Origin: Lachnospiraceae bacterium
Lineage (GTDB): Bacteria > Bacillota > Clostridia > Lachnospirales > Lachnospiraceae
Length of the DNA: 64,000 nt
Assembly: GCA_016294075.1 (NCBI GenBank)
Contig: JAEDCQ010000003.1
Location: 1-64,000 of the forward strand
Direction: 5' to 3'
Part shown: one piece after another, positions 18,303 through 27,080 of the stretch
Position numbering within the stretch: position 1 is the stretch's first letter
How the letters are laid out: each line of letters begins with the position of its first letter
The notes under the pieces: generated by a model
Told to the model about the DNA's origin: nothing
What the model saw: only the letters and a program-made list of their open reading frames with translations
Database searches by the model: none
Program-made: the position numbers and the translations under genes

Positions 18303-18331
18303 TTGACGCTCAATTTCCCTTATTCTATAAT
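18303..18331 (+). promoter_or_regulatory. Promoter of the pyruvate formate-lyase operon
   Basis: TTGACG (18303-18308), 17 bases and TATAAT (18326-18331) lie about 90 bases before the core gene. The leader holds the hairpin GGATAAC/GTTATCC (about 18359-18381). Confidence 0.75.
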
Positions 18332-18358
18332 TAATCTACAGTAAGTAACATAGTAACC

Positions 18359-18384
18359 GGATAACTTTTTATGAGTTATCCACA
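18359..18384 (+). promoter_or_regulatory. Leader hairpin overlapping a consensus DnaA box
   Basis: GGATAAC and GTTATCC form a hairpin in the predicted pfl leader. The downstream arm continues as TTATCCACA (18376-18384), an exact DnaA-box consensus. A single 9-base match can occur by chance; the hairpin is the firmer observation. Confidence 0.4.
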
Positions 18385-18422
18385 ACTATTTATTAATCAA
18401 TTTTAACAGGAGGCTACACAAA

Positions 18423-20462
18423 ATGAGACCAGAATGGAACGGTTTTGTAGGCGGCAAATGGGAAAGAGAAATCAACGTAAGAGATTTCATCCAGAAAAAC
18501 TATACTCCATATGACGGAGATGAGAGCTTTTTAGCCGGCCCTACACAGAACACAAAAGATTTATGGGCAATGGTAATGGATTTGTCCAAGAAAGAAAGAG
18601 AAGCAGGCGGTGTTCTTGATATGGATACCAAAGTTATCTCTACTATTACTTCACACGGACCGGGATACCTTGACAAGTCTAAAGAGACTATCGTAGGTTT
18701 CCAGACAGATAAGCCTTTCAAACGTTCTTTACAGCCATACGGCGGTATCAGAATGGCAGAAAAAGCTTGTGCTGATAACGGATATACAGTTGATCCTGAA
18801 ATCAGCGAGTTCTTCTCAATTCACAGAAAAACTCACAATGCAGGTGTATTTGATGCATACAATGAAGAAATGAGAGCATGTCGTTCTTCACACGTAATCA
18901 CAGGTCTTCCTGATGCTTACGGACGTGGACGTATCATCGGCGACTACAGACGTATCGCATTATATGGTATCGACAGATTAATCGAAGACAAAATCGCACA
19001 GAAGGCTTCTACAGGACGTGTTATGACAGATGATGTTATTCGTCTTCGTGAAGAAATCTCCGAGCAGATTGTTGCTCTTAAATTAATGAAAGAAATGGCA
19101 GCTTCTTACGGATGCGACATTTCTAAGCCTGCTACAAACGTACAGGAAGCAATCCAGGCTACTTATTTTGGATATTTATCAGCAGTTAAAGAGCAGAACG
19201 GTGCAGCTATGTCATTAGGACGTACTTCTACATTCATCGACTGCTATGCTGAAAGAGACTTAAAGAACGGAACATTTACAGAAGAGCAGATTCAGGAATT
19301 CATCGACCACTTCATTATGAAGTTAAGATTAGTTAAATTTGCACGTACACCGGAATACAACGCATTGTTCGCTGGTGACCCTGTATGGGTAACAGAATCC
19401 ATCGGTGGTGTTGGTGTTGACGGACGTCACATGGTTACAAAGATGTCCTTCCGTTACTTACACACATTGGAGAACTTAGGTGCAGCTCCTGAACCAAACT
19501 TAACAGTTCTCTGGTCAACAAGATTACCTATCTCCTTCAAGAAATACTGTGCAAAGATTTCTATCACAACATCTTCCGTACAGTACGAGAACGACGATTT
19601 AATGCGTGTAACACACGGTGATGATTACGGTATCGCTTGCTGTGTATCTTCAATGGTTATCGGTAAGCAGATGCAGTTCTTCGGAGCTCGTGCTAACTTA
19701 GCTAAATGTTTATTATATGCATTAAACGGTGGTATCGATGAAGTTACCAAGAAACAGGTTGGTCCTAAGTATCGTCCTGTAACAGGTGATGTTCTTGATT
19801 ACGACGATGTAATGGATAAATACACAGACATGATGGAATGGTTAGCAGATGTATATGTAAATACATTAAATGTTATCCACTACATGCATGATAAATATTG
19901 CTACGAAAGAGCTCAGATGGCATTACATGACAGAGACGTATTACGTTACTTCGCAACAGGTGTTGCAGGACTTTCTGTAGTAACTGACTCTTTATCAGCA
20001 ATCAAGTATGCAACTGTTAAGCCTATCAGAGATGAGGACGGCATTATTGTTGACTTCGAAACAACAGGCGACTTCCCTAAATACGGTAACGATGATGACC
20101 GCGCTGATGATATCGCTCGTGACTTAGTTTCTAAGTTCATGACAATGATTAGAAGACATCACACATACAGAAATGGTTTCCCGACCATGTCCGTATTAAC
20201 AATTACTTCTAACGTAACTTACGGTAAAGCAACAGGTAATACACCTGACGGACGTAAGAAAGGTCAGCCTTTCGCTCCGGGTGCTAACCCAATGCACGGT
20301 CGTGATACTCATGGCGCAGTAGCTTCCTTATCTTCAGTAGCTAAGCTTCCGTTCCAGGATTCTCAGGATGGTATTTCTAATACCTTTACAATTATTCCTG
20401 GCGCACTTGGAAAAGATGATAAGGTATTCGCTGGCGACATCGATATCGATTTAAGCAAATAA
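18423..20462 (+). CDS. pflB: Pyruvate formate-lyase core subunit lacking the glycyl-radical domain
   Basis: This 679-residue protein matches PFL from its N terminus ([13 protein letters not shown]) through the catalytic Cys406-Cys407 pair in GIACCVSSM to [14 protein letters not shown]. It then ends at LSK with tandem TAA stops. PFL is normally about 750-760 residues, and the missing end is the roughly 80-residue glycyl-radical domain. That domain is encoded separately at 20717-20959. PFL turns pyruvate and CoA into acetyl-CoA and formate. AGGAGG lies 9 bases before the ATG, and codon use is strongly biased (TTA, GTA, ACA, GGT), as in highly expressed genes. The next two genes have their own start signals, so this is not a sequencing frameshift. 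Confidence 0.95.
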   Translation: MRPEWNGFVGGKWEREINVRDFIQKNYTPYDGDESFLAGPTQNTKDLWAMVMDLSKKEREAGGVLDMDTKVISTITSHGPGYLDKSKETIVGFQTDKPFKRSLQPYGGIRMAEKACADNGYTVDPEISEFFSIHRKTHNAGVFDAYNEEMRACRSSHVITGLPDAYGRGRIIGDYRRIALYGIDRLIEDKIAQKASTGRVMTDDVIRLREEISEQIVALKLMKEMAASYGCDISKPATNVQEAIQATYFGYLSAVKEQNGAAMSLGRTSTFIDCYAERDLKNGTFTEEQIQEFIDHFIMKLRLVKFARTPEYNALFAGDPVWVTESIGGVGVDGRHMVTKMSFRYLHTLENLGAAPEPNLTVLWSTRLPISFKKYCAKISITTSSVQYENDDLMRVTHGDDYGIACCVSSMVIGKQMQFFGARANLAKCLLYALNGGIDEVTKKQVGPKYRPVTGDVLDYDDVMDKYTDMMEWLADVYVNTLNVIHYMHDKYCYERAQMALHDRDVLRYFATGVAGLSVVTDSLSAIKYATVKPIRDEDGIIVDFETTGDFPKYGNDDDRADDIARDLVSKFMTMIRRHHTYRNGFPTMSVLTITSNVTYGKATGNTPDGRKKGQPFAPGANPMHGRDTHGAVASLSSVAKLPFQDSQDGISNTFTIIPGALGKDDKVFAGDIDIDLSK

Positions 20463-20489
20463 TAATTATTCCGGAAAAGGACGATGTAT

Positions 20490-20693
20490 ATGGACCAAAA
20501 AAATATGATTGACGATCTTGTTGCTCAGCTCGACGCAGGAATGAGCAAGGGCGTAGGACATGTCAACGTTGATGTAGATGAAAATGCAGATACAACAAAA
20601 GAAGTTCAGACGCTTGGATGTACGGATTGCTCCAGAACCCCATTAGCATGCAGCGTTCCTACTCTTCATCAGGGATTGGATGATTATCAATAA
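20490..20693 (+). CDS. Small Cys-rich protein resembling the start of the glycyl-radical domain
   Basis: This 67-residue protein stands between the PFL core and the radical subunit. Its first half (NMIDDLVAQLDAGMSKGVGHVNVDV) parallels the first half of the radical subunit ([24 protein letters not shown]). The second half has no glycyl-radical motif; instead it has a cysteine set, CTDCSRTPLAC (Cys44, Cys47, Cys54). The ATG at 20490 is preferred over 20484 because AAGGA then lies 8 bases upstream. I know no named family for it. It may be a placeholder for, or carrier to, the radical subunit, perhaps with a metal site; this is inference. Confidence 0.8.
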   Translation: MDQKNMIDDLVAQLDAGMSKGVGHVNVDVDENADTTKEVQTLGCTDCSRTPLACSVPTLHQGLDDYQ

Positions 20694-20716
20694 AATAATA
20701 TTAGGAGGAAATTATC

Positions 20717-20959
20717 ATGGCAGCTTCAGCACCACAGGTAGACAACCTGGTTTCATTATTAGATGGCTATGCAACAAAGGGCGGTCATCATTTAAACGTA
20801 AACGTATTAAACAGAGACACATTATTAGATGCTCAGCAGCATCCGGAAAACTATCCTCAGTTAACAATTCGTGTATCCGGATATGCAGTTAACTTCATTA
20901 AGTTAACACCCGAACAGCAGAATGACGTTATTTCACGTACATTCCATGAGTCAATCTAA
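20717..20959 (+). CDS. Stand-alone glycyl-radical subunit of pyruvate formate-lyase (GrcA/YfiD-like)
   Basis: This 80-residue protein equals the C-terminal domain of PFL. It has [32 protein letters not shown] with the radical glycine at Gly55, and ends [17 protein letters not shown]. It complements the core subunit with almost no overlap, so the two together rebuild a full PFL. E. coli GrcA (YfiD) is a comparable spare part for oxygen-damaged PFL, but there PFL keeps its own radical domain; here it does not. AGGAGG is 8 bases upstream of the ATG and a strong terminator follows. Confidence 0.95.
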   Translation: MAASAPQVDNLVSLLDGYATKGGHHLNVNVLNRDTLLDAQQHPENYPQLTIRVSGYAVNFIKLTPEQQNDVISRTFHESI

Positions 20960-20970
20960 TGACACCAGAG

Positions 20971-20996
20971 TCCCCGGTTTTACCGGGGGCTTTTTT
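20971..20996 (+). terminator. Terminator of the split pfl operon
   Basis: CCCCGG (20972-20977) pairs with CCGGGG after a short TTTTA loop and is followed by GCTTTTTT. It separates the radical subunit from pflA, which therefore probably has its own promoter. Confidence 0.9.
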
Positions 20997-21131
20997 AATT
21001 CTTGTTTATTTCAGCAAACAGTCCTGTTATCTCTGGTATTTTATCTTTGAAATGTGTATACTGTTCTTGATAGATAGCAATTCGATTTAAACTGCTTAAA
21101 AAATATAAATATAGAAAGGTGTGCAATTATT

Positions 21132-21890
21132 ATGAAAGGTAGAATTCATTCTTTAGAAAGCTTTGGAACAGTTGACGGACCGGGAGTAAGATATGTTGTA
21201 TTCTGTCAGGGTTGTCCAATGAGATGTGCATATTGCCACAATCCCGATACATGGCCGATAGACGGTGGTACGGAAATGGAGCCTTCTTATATTATGGAGC
21301 AATACGAAAGAAATAAGAGCTTTTATGCTAATGGCGGCGGCTTGACTGTTACAGGCGGTGAACCACTTCTTCAGGTTGACTTTTTAATTGAGCTTTTTAC
21401 ACTTGCTAAAGAGGATAATGTGCATACCTGCATTGACACATCAGGTATTACATTCAAACCCGGCAATACAGCCTATATTGCAAAATTAGATAAACTGATG
21501 GAGCTTACTGATTTGGTCATGTTAGACATAAAACATATTGACCCCCAAAAGCATAAGGAACTGACCTCTCAACCCAATGACGGCATCCTTGCTTTTGCAA
21601 AATATCTGGAAGAAAAAAATGTCCCTATTTGGATTCGTCATGTTGTTGTCCCTACTATTACGGATGATGACAAGTACCTCTTTGAGCTGGGATATTTTAT
21701 CGGACAATTATCAAACTTAAAAGCATTGGATGTTCTGCCATATCATGATATGGCTAAGCCCAAATATGAAAACCTTGGTATGGATTATAAATTAAAGGAC
21801 CTTCCACCGCTGGATAAGTCTGTTGCCTTGGAAAAAAAGAAGGTCATTTTGGAAGGAATTAAAAAAAGACGTTCTGAAATGTCTAAATGA
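21132..21890 (+). CDS. pflA: Pyruvate formate-lyase activating enzyme
   Basis: This 252-residue radical SAM enzyme puts the radical on the PFL glycine. The cluster motif is Cys28-x3-Cys32-x2-Cys35 in CQGCPMRCAYC, and GGGLTVTGGEPLLQ binds SAM. The length is that of compact PFL activases, without the extra ferredoxin domain of other glycyl-radical activases. AAAGGTG precedes the ATG. Its substrate here would be the separate 80-residue radical subunit, with or without the core bound. Confidence 0.96.
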   Translation: MKGRIHSLESFGTVDGPGVRYVVFCQGCPMRCAYCHNPDTWPIDGGTEMEPSYIMEQYERNKSFYANGGGLTVTGGEPLLQVDFLIELFTLAKEDNVHTCIDTSGITFKPGNTAYIAKLDKLMELTDLVMLDIKHIDPQKHKELTSQPNDGILAFAKYLEEKNVPIWIRHVVVPTITDDDKYLFELGYFIGQLSNLKALDVLPYHDMAKPKYENLGMDYKLKDLPPLDKSVALEKKKVILEGIKKRRSEMSK

Positions 21891-22039
21891 TAAATATTTA
21901 TTAAATAACAATGAAATGATATGTAGAAATATGTAAAACATCTTGTGCTATTTGTCGATTTATATTAAAATGTCTCTAGATGTGATACATCGTAGGATGT
22001 CATTTCATCATGATTTGATAAATAAGGAGGTCATATATT

Positions 22040-22210
22040 ATGGCATATTGTATTGGTGATTCTTGCATCAGCTGTGGTTCCTGCGAAGGACAGTGCCCTG
22101 TAGGTGCTATCTCTATGGGAGACGGACAGTTTATAATCGATGAAGCAAAATGTATCGATTGTGGTTCTTGTGCAGGACAGTGCCCTGTAGGTGCTATCTC
22201 TGAATCATAA
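22040..22210 (+). CDS. 2[4Fe-4S] clostridial-type ferredoxin
   Basis: This 56-residue protein has two CxxCxxCxxxCP clusters (Cys9/12/15/19 and Cys38/41/44/48). The two halves are near repeats (CGSCEGQCPVGAIS and CGSCAGQCPVGAIS). AAGGAGG lies upstream of the ATG at 22040. Such ferredoxins carry low-potential electrons in fermenting anaerobes. It lies 149 bases after pflA on the same strand, with a terminator after it. It could supply the electron needed by the activase, but it may equally serve general metabolism. Cys4 is an extra cysteine outside the clusters. Confidence 0.95.
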   Translation: MAYCIGDSCISCGSCEGQCPVGAISMGDGQFIIDEAKCIDCGSCAGQCPVGAISES

Positions 22211-22221
22211 AGTAATCTATA

Positions 22222-22256
22222 ATAAAAACCGGCAGGAAACTGTCGGTTTTTATTAT
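22222..22256. terminator. Terminator between ferredoxin and the MerR gene
   Basis: AATAAAAACCGGCAG and CTGTCGGTTTTTATT pair around a GAAA-type loop (one G-T pair). The T-rich and A-rich arms allow use in both directions between these convergent genes. Confidence 0.9.
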
Positions 22257-22277
22257 TATTAAAAGCTATACCCCCTC

Positions 22278-22850
22278 TTATTTGGTAGTAAAGTGAAATA
22301 ATCTTCCGTTCTTTTTCTTTCGGTTCTGCATGTTATCACGTATCATATAATCCAGTTTTTTAAAATACTCTTCCTGCTGCTTTTGATATTCCTTATGCTG
22401 CTGTTCCTGTTCCTGCGCAGCAATTCTGAATTGATAATCTAATTCCTTAATAACCGACTCTTTAATATCCTCTGCCAATTGTTCATTGCTTTCCTGTACG
22501 GCTTCTTTAACCAGCCCTTTGAGCAATAGCTGCAAACGATATGATTTCTCTTCTTTTTCATTTTCAAAAGAAAGAGTCCGTGGTGTATATTCAGCCGATG
22601 GCAGCTTCATAGCCGGATATTCATTGGGCAATTCGAGCATTGAGCGGATTCCTCTTAACTGAATTCCCTTTTCTTTTAATTTTTTAATCTTGCAGAACCT
22701 TTCGACATCATCCTGCGTATAGTAGCGGTGTCCCAAATCATTCCTTTTAATCGGAAGCTGCAATTCTTCTTCCCAATAGCGCAATACATGTGCTTCTACA
22801 TTTATAAGCTTTGCCATTTCTGAAATCTTATATTGTTTTTCCTCTACCAT
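22278..22850 (-). CDS. MerR-family transcriptional regulator
   Basis: This 190-residue protein has an N-terminal MerR helix-turn-helix (residues 6-72, with VEAHVLRYWEEEL and LGHRYYTQDDVERF). A glutamine- and lysine-rich coiled-coil follows (about 120-180, QEQEQQHKEYQKQQEEY) and a basic end. There is no cysteine-based metal site, so it is not a metal sensor of the classical kind. RacA-like or chromosome-associated MerR proteins have this layout, but the target is unknown. It lies between two terminators, so it is a single-gene unit. Confidence 0.8.
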   Translation of the reverse strand: MVEEKQYKISEMAKLINVEAHVLRYWEEELQLPIKRNDLGHRYYTQDDVERFCKIKKLKEKGIQLRGIRSMLELPNEYPAMKLPSAEYTPRTLSFENEKEEKSYRLQLLLKGLVKEAVQESNEQLAEDIKESVIKELDYQFRIAAQEQEQQHKEYQKQQEEYFKKLDYMIRDNMQNRKKKNGRLFHFTTK

Positions 22851-22917
22851 ATTTTCTCCTTTCCAAAAAGCAATGCAATTTACATAAGATTCATATATAA
22901 GCCGTTTTTATATAGAA

Positions 22918-22946
22918 AAAGAGGATAAAATATCTTTATCCTCTTT
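22918..22946 (-). terminator. Terminator after dnaB
   Basis: AAAGAGGATAAA and TTTATCCTCTTT form a perfect 12-bp stem with a 5-base loop. On the minus strand it is followed by TTCTATATAAAA. Confidence 0.85.
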
Positions 22947-22958
22947 CGTACATTTCTT

Positions 22959-24311
22959 TTATTGTGGTGCAAAATTTTTCTTTGCCAGATTAGCAAACCG
23001 GGTATATTTTGCCATCCATGCCAGTTCAACTGTTCCAACAGGACCGTTACGCTGCTTCCCGATAATGATCTCAGCCACTCCCGGCTTTTCCGTATCTTTA
23101 TTGTAATAATCGTCCCTGTAAATAAACATAACCACATCGGCATCCTGCTCAATTGCTCCCGACTCACGCAAATCCGACATCATAGGCCTGTGATCCGGCC
23201 GTTGTTCTACTGCACGACTTAGCTGTGACAAAGCCAGCACCGGTACATTCATCTCTCTTGCCAATGCCTTTAAGGAACGGGAAATTTCTGAAATTTCCTG
23301 CTGTCTGGATTCACTTCTTCCTCCACCGCTCATTAATTGCAAATAGTCAATAATAATCATATCGAGCCCATGCTCTAGCTTAAACTTCCTGCATTTTGAG
23401 CGGAGCTCCTGAATGGAAATACCCGGCGTGTCGTCAATAATCAATTTTGATTTGCCGATTACTCCTGCCGATTCAATAAGCTTCTCCCATTCGTTCTCAT
23501 CGAGTTGTCCGTTTCTAAGATGCTGTGCATCAACACTGGATTCTAAGGAAAATAAACGATTTACAAGCTGCTCCTTTGACATTTCAAGTGAAAAAATGGC
23601 TACCGGTCTTTTCAACTTAAATGCTGCATGTTGCGCAATATTTAATACAAATGCAGTTTTGCCCATGGACGGACGTGCCGCAATTAACACAAGGTCTGCA
23701 GGCTGCATACCTGAAGTCATAACATCCAAATCAAAGAATCCTGTTGCAATACCGGTAATATTACCGTCATTCATGGATGCTGCTTCTATACGTTGCAGGG
23801 CATTCATGACAATTTTCCGAATCGGAACATTATCTCCGGTGTTCCGACGCTGCACCAAATCAAATACCTGTTTTTCGGTATCCTCTAAAATCACTTCCAG
23901 ACTTTCTTTTCCGGCATAGCAATTATTTTCAATCTCACCAACAAGACGAATCAATTTACGGAGAGTTGATTTTTCAGATACAATTCTTGCATAATAGCGT
24001 ACATTAGCAGAGGTAGGAACCGCTGTTATGATATCACGGATAAATTCCAGACTGCTGACCTCCGGCGGTACATCCTTTTCCTTCAGCCTATCCTGCAGCG
24101 TTACAATATCGACCGGTTTTCCTTCATCATGTAACTCCACCATGGCAGAAAATAATACGCCATATTGTTTATTATAAAAATCCTCCGGGAGGATAATTTC
24201 GGAGGCAATCGTAATAGCCTCCTGATCTAAAATCATGGAGCCGATTACCGATTGTTCTGCTTCTATGCTGTGAGGTAATACCCTCTTAAGCAATGCTTCT
24301 TCTGCTGCCAT
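22959..24311 (-). CDS. dnaB: Replicative DNA helicase DnaB
   Basis: This 450-residue protein has the DnaB N-terminal domain (MAAEEALLKRVLPHSIEAEQ region) and a RecA-type helicase domain. Walker A is ARPSMGKTAFVLN near residue 207 and Walker B is MIIIDYLQLMSGG near 310. It unwinds DNA at the replication fork. The helicase gene follows rplI after 53 bases, the common rplI-dnaB order. There is no intein. Confidence 0.97.
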   Translation of the reverse strand: MAAEEALLKRVLPHSIEAEQSVIGSMILDQEAITIASEIILPEDFYNKQYGVLFSAMVELHDEGKPVDIVTLQDRLKEKDVPPEVSSLEFIRDIITAVPTSANVRYYARIVSEKSTLRKLIRLVGEIENNCYAGKESLEVILEDTEKQVFDLVQRRNTGDNVPIRKIVMNALQRIEAASMNDGNITGIATGFFDLDVMTSGMQPADLVLIAARPSMGKTAFVLNIAQHAAFKLKRPVAIFSLEMSKEQLVNRLFSLESSVDAQHLRNGQLDENEWEKLIESAGVIGKSKLIIDDTPGISIQELRSKCRKFKLEHGLDMIIIDYLQLMSGGGRSESRQQEISEISRSLKALAREMNVPVLALSQLSRAVEQRPDHRPMMSDLRESGAIEQDADVVMFIYRDDYYNKDTEKPGVAEIIIGKQRNGPVGTVELAWMAKYTRFANLAKKNFAPQ

Positions 24312-24372
24312 TTCTACTTTCCTATCTGTATACTTTTTATCCCGGGACTGTCTCCGGCAGATTATTCAAATA

Positions 24373-24819
24373 CTATACTTCTTTTACTTTTACCTTGAGA
24401 ATACCTGTTACTTTTGGATGAAGCTTTACCTTAACCTCATATACTCCAAAGCTCTTGATGTTCTCTTCCATTTGAATTTTCTTTTTATCAATTTCCACGC
24501 CGCACTGTTCCTTAAAGGCCAGCGCAATTTCCTTAGAGGACACGGAGCCAAAGGTTCTTCCGCCTTCTCCCGCACGAATTGATACAATAATCTCCTTCGT
24601 TTCTAATTCCTTTGCAAAATTCTGCGCTGCCTCTAACTGTTCCTGCGCAACCTTTTCCTGATTGGACTTCTGCAATTTTAAATTGTTCAAATTCTCAGCG
24701 GTTGCTGCTACTGCCATTTTTTTAGGGAGCAGAAAGTTTCTTGCATAACCGTCATTTGCCTCAATAATATCTCCCTTTTTTCCTACGGATTTTACATCCT
24801 GCAATAAAATAACCTTCAT
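24373..24819 (-). CDS. rplI: 50S ribosomal protein L9
   Basis: This 148-residue protein has the L9 N-terminal motif MKVILLQDVKSVGKKGDIIE and GYARNFLLPKK, a central helix, and a C-terminal domain with the usual GG and V-K-V-K ending. It has the normal length for the family. One base separates it from gdpP upstream, in the conserved gdpP-rplI-dnaB order. Confidence 0.98.
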   Translation of the reverse strand: MKVILLQDVKSVGKKGDIIEANDGYARNFLLPKKMAVAATAENLNNLKLQKSNQEKVAQEQLEAAQNFAKELETKEIIVSIRAGEGGRTFGSVSSKEIALAFKEQCGVEIDKKKIQMEENIKSFGVYEVKVKLHPKVTGILKVKVKEV

Positions 24820-24820
24820 A

Positions 24821-26866
24821 TTAATCTAATTCTCCTTCTTCAAGCATTTTATCAAGTGTATTTTTTATTGCCTTAATCGCTTCAAAAATTGTCATCCCTT
24901 CCATCTGGCAGCCGGCAACATTCAAATGACCGCCACCACCGAGCCTTTCCATAATGACCTGAACATTTACCTCATCAATGGAACGTGCACTTACATAAAT
25001 TAATCCCTGATACTCCGTCAAAATAAAGCTTGCTTTAATTCCCTTAATATTCAAAAGCTCATTCGCAGCCTGTGCCCCTACCACAGTCGGGCTCTGCACA
25101 TCTTCACTTGTACATGTGGAAATGGCATAGCTGTTACGATAAATCTCCGCCTGGCTGACTGCGTCTGCCTTTGCTTTATACTCCATAACGTCATCACGGA
25201 ACAGCTTCCTCACACGGGTAACATCCGCACCGGCTCTTCTTAAATATGCCGCAGCTTCAAATGTACGGACCCCTGTTTTTGTCATAAAATTATTTGTATC
25301 AATCACAATACCGGCATACAGGCAATCTGCTTCACCCGATTTAACCTTAATTCCGTCACTGATATACTGTAGAATCTCCGTAACCATTTCACAGGTAGAT
25401 GAGGCATATGCTTCCACATAGGATAAAGTTGCATTCTCAATCGTCTCAACCCCCTGTCTGTGATGGTCAAGCACTACAATTGACTTACATATTTTTAATA
25501 GCTCGGGACATTCGGTAATACTTGGTTTATTAACATCAACTACGACAAGTACCGTACCTGCTCCTGCCAGATTCTTTGCATGCTCACTTGTTACAAGCAT
25601 GTCCTCTTCATAATCCTCTGTCAGGAATAAATCCCTTAACGGCTGCACCGATGTCGTTACGTCATTCAAAACAATATGGGCTTTTCTGTCTAACTCTCTG
25701 GCAATCCGGTAAATTCCGACAGCCGCACCGAAGCTGTCTACATCCGGAATACGGTGTCCCATGATGATAACGCGATCCTTGCTGGTAATAATCTCTCGCA
25801 AAGCATGAGCCTTTACTCTTGCTTTTACACGCGTATTCTTTTCAATCTGCTGACTCTTTCCGCCATAATATGTAATCTGCTCCGTGGTTTTCACAACAGC
25901 CTGGTCGCCACCCCGTCCTAAAGCAAGATCAATGGCCGTTCTTGCAAATTCATAATTCTGCAAATACGTCAGTCCGTCCAGACCGATGCCGATACTGATT
26001 GTAACTGCCATTTCGTTGCCGATATTTACAGTTTTGACTTCCTCCAGAATATCAAATTTACTGGCCTGTAACTGCATCAGGGAACGTTTACGCAGAATAA
26101 TGAGATACTTATCTTTTTCAATTTTTTTGGAAATACCATCCAGGGAGGCAATATATTTATTAATTTTACGATCAATTAATGCCGTCAGAAGAGAACGACG
26201 AACCTCCTCAACACTTTCTAACGCTTCCTCATAATTATCCAAATATAAAAGACCAACCACAAGCGACTGCGCATCATTTTCTCTTAACGCAATTTTAAGT
26301 GCTGTCTCATCGAACAGATATACCGCTATCAGATAGCCGTTATATCCCTCCGGACTGATAATATCACTGTTCTCTGCCATTTCTTTCAAAGAAACCTTGC
26401 GGCATTTTGCAAGAAATTCGCTGCCTTCATAAGAAACCTCAACCTCAGTTTCATCTAAATCACCCGGCAGCTTGTCCCTTGACAGTTCCGGTATCAGGGT
26501 AGAAATTGCCTTACGATATCCCTTTCCCTTATGTACTACGTTTTCAAATGCCTTATTTGTCCAGAATATCCTTCCGGAATCATCTAACAGCACATACGGC
26601 ACCTCTAATTCTCGTAAAAGCTGTCTCTGTATCTGTCCGTACTCTGTCGCAAAACTGATTAACTCATTCATGATAATCGGTTTATTATTATGTGAAAACA
26701 GAAGTATAATGGCAAAATAGAAAACAGCAAATGCAGTCAGCATCAATGCAGCTTCAATATCTAAAAACCATACCGCCAAATCAACTGCACAAAGAAGCAC
26801 TCCTAAATAAATGGAAATATGAAGGTACGACTTCAATACTCCTTTAATTTTGATTTTATTCTTCAT
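24821..26866 (-). CDS. gdpP: Cyclic-di-AMP phosphodiesterase GdpP
   Basis: This 681-residue membrane protein has two N-terminal membrane segments (about 12-55), a PAS-like domain (about 75-160), a degenerate GGDEF domain (about 165-300) and a DHH/DHHA1 phosphodiesterase. The DHH part shows GHRIPDVDSFGAAVG near residue 365, VVLDHHR, DTNNF and GGGGHLNVAG near 645. GdpP breaks down c-di-AMP, the second messenger for potassium and wall stress. The ATG at 26866 is chosen; a TTG at 26887 has no ribosome-binding site, and the AAAGG before 26866 is rather far (12 bases). Confidence 0.95.
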   Translation of the reverse strand: MKNKIKIKGVLKSYLHISIYLGVLLCAVDLAVWFLDIEAALMLTAFAVFYFAIILLFSHNNKPIIMNELISFATEYGQIQRQLLRELEVPYVLLDDSGRIFWTNKAFENVVHKGKGYRKAISTLIPELSRDKLPGDLDETEVEVSYEGSEFLAKCRKVSLKEMAENSDIISPEGYNGYLIAVYLFDETALKIALRENDAQSLVVGLLYLDNYEEALESVEEVRRSLLTALIDRKINKYIASLDGISKKIEKDKYLIILRKRSLMQLQASKFDILEEVKTVNIGNEMAVTISIGIGLDGLTYLQNYEFARTAIDLALGRGGDQAVVKTTEQITYYGGKSQQIEKNTRVKARVKAHALREIITSKDRVIIMGHRIPDVDSFGAAVGIYRIARELDRKAHIVLNDVTTSVQPLRDLFLTEDYEEDMLVTSEHAKNLAGAGTVLVVVDVNKPSITECPELLKICKSIVVLDHHRQGVETIENATLSYVEAYASSTCEMVTEILQYISDGIKVKSGEADCLYAGIVIDTNNFMTKTGVRTFEAAAYLRRAGADVTRVRKLFRDDVMEYKAKADAVSQAEIYRNSYAISTCTSEDVQSPTVVGAQAANELLNIKGIKASFILTEYQGLIYVSARSIDEVNVQVIMERLGGGGHLNVAGCQMEGMTIFEAIKAIKNTLDKMLEEGELD

Positions 26867-26998
26867 GAGAAAACCATGCCTTTCCAAATAAAACGCAACT
26901 CTATTTTAATAATCATATATTCCCATATGAGAATAATTTAATCCTTCCAATCCATACTTTGATATTATAACAGAAAGTCCCCTCAAATTCTACATCTA

Positions 26999-27022
26999 TA
27001 TCATGTGGTACATCGCATGATA
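26999..27022. repeat. Inverted repeat upstream of gdpP
   Basis: TATCATG (26999-27005) and CATGATA (27016-27022) are separated by 10 bases. It lies between the RACo-like gene end and gdpP. It lacks a T-run, so it may be an operator or a chance palindrome. Confidence 0.3.
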
Positions 27023-27080
27023 ACGGAATATCTTGCCCTTTTCTACATAAATTTTTCTTTTCCGATTGTTTAATATTCAT

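Noticed and set aside
20463..20716. The split of PFL as a sequencing frameshift
   Set aside because: The core ends at tandem TAA codons, the next two genes have their own ribosome-binding sites and start codons, and an extra gene lies between. One or two base errors cannot restore a single chain.
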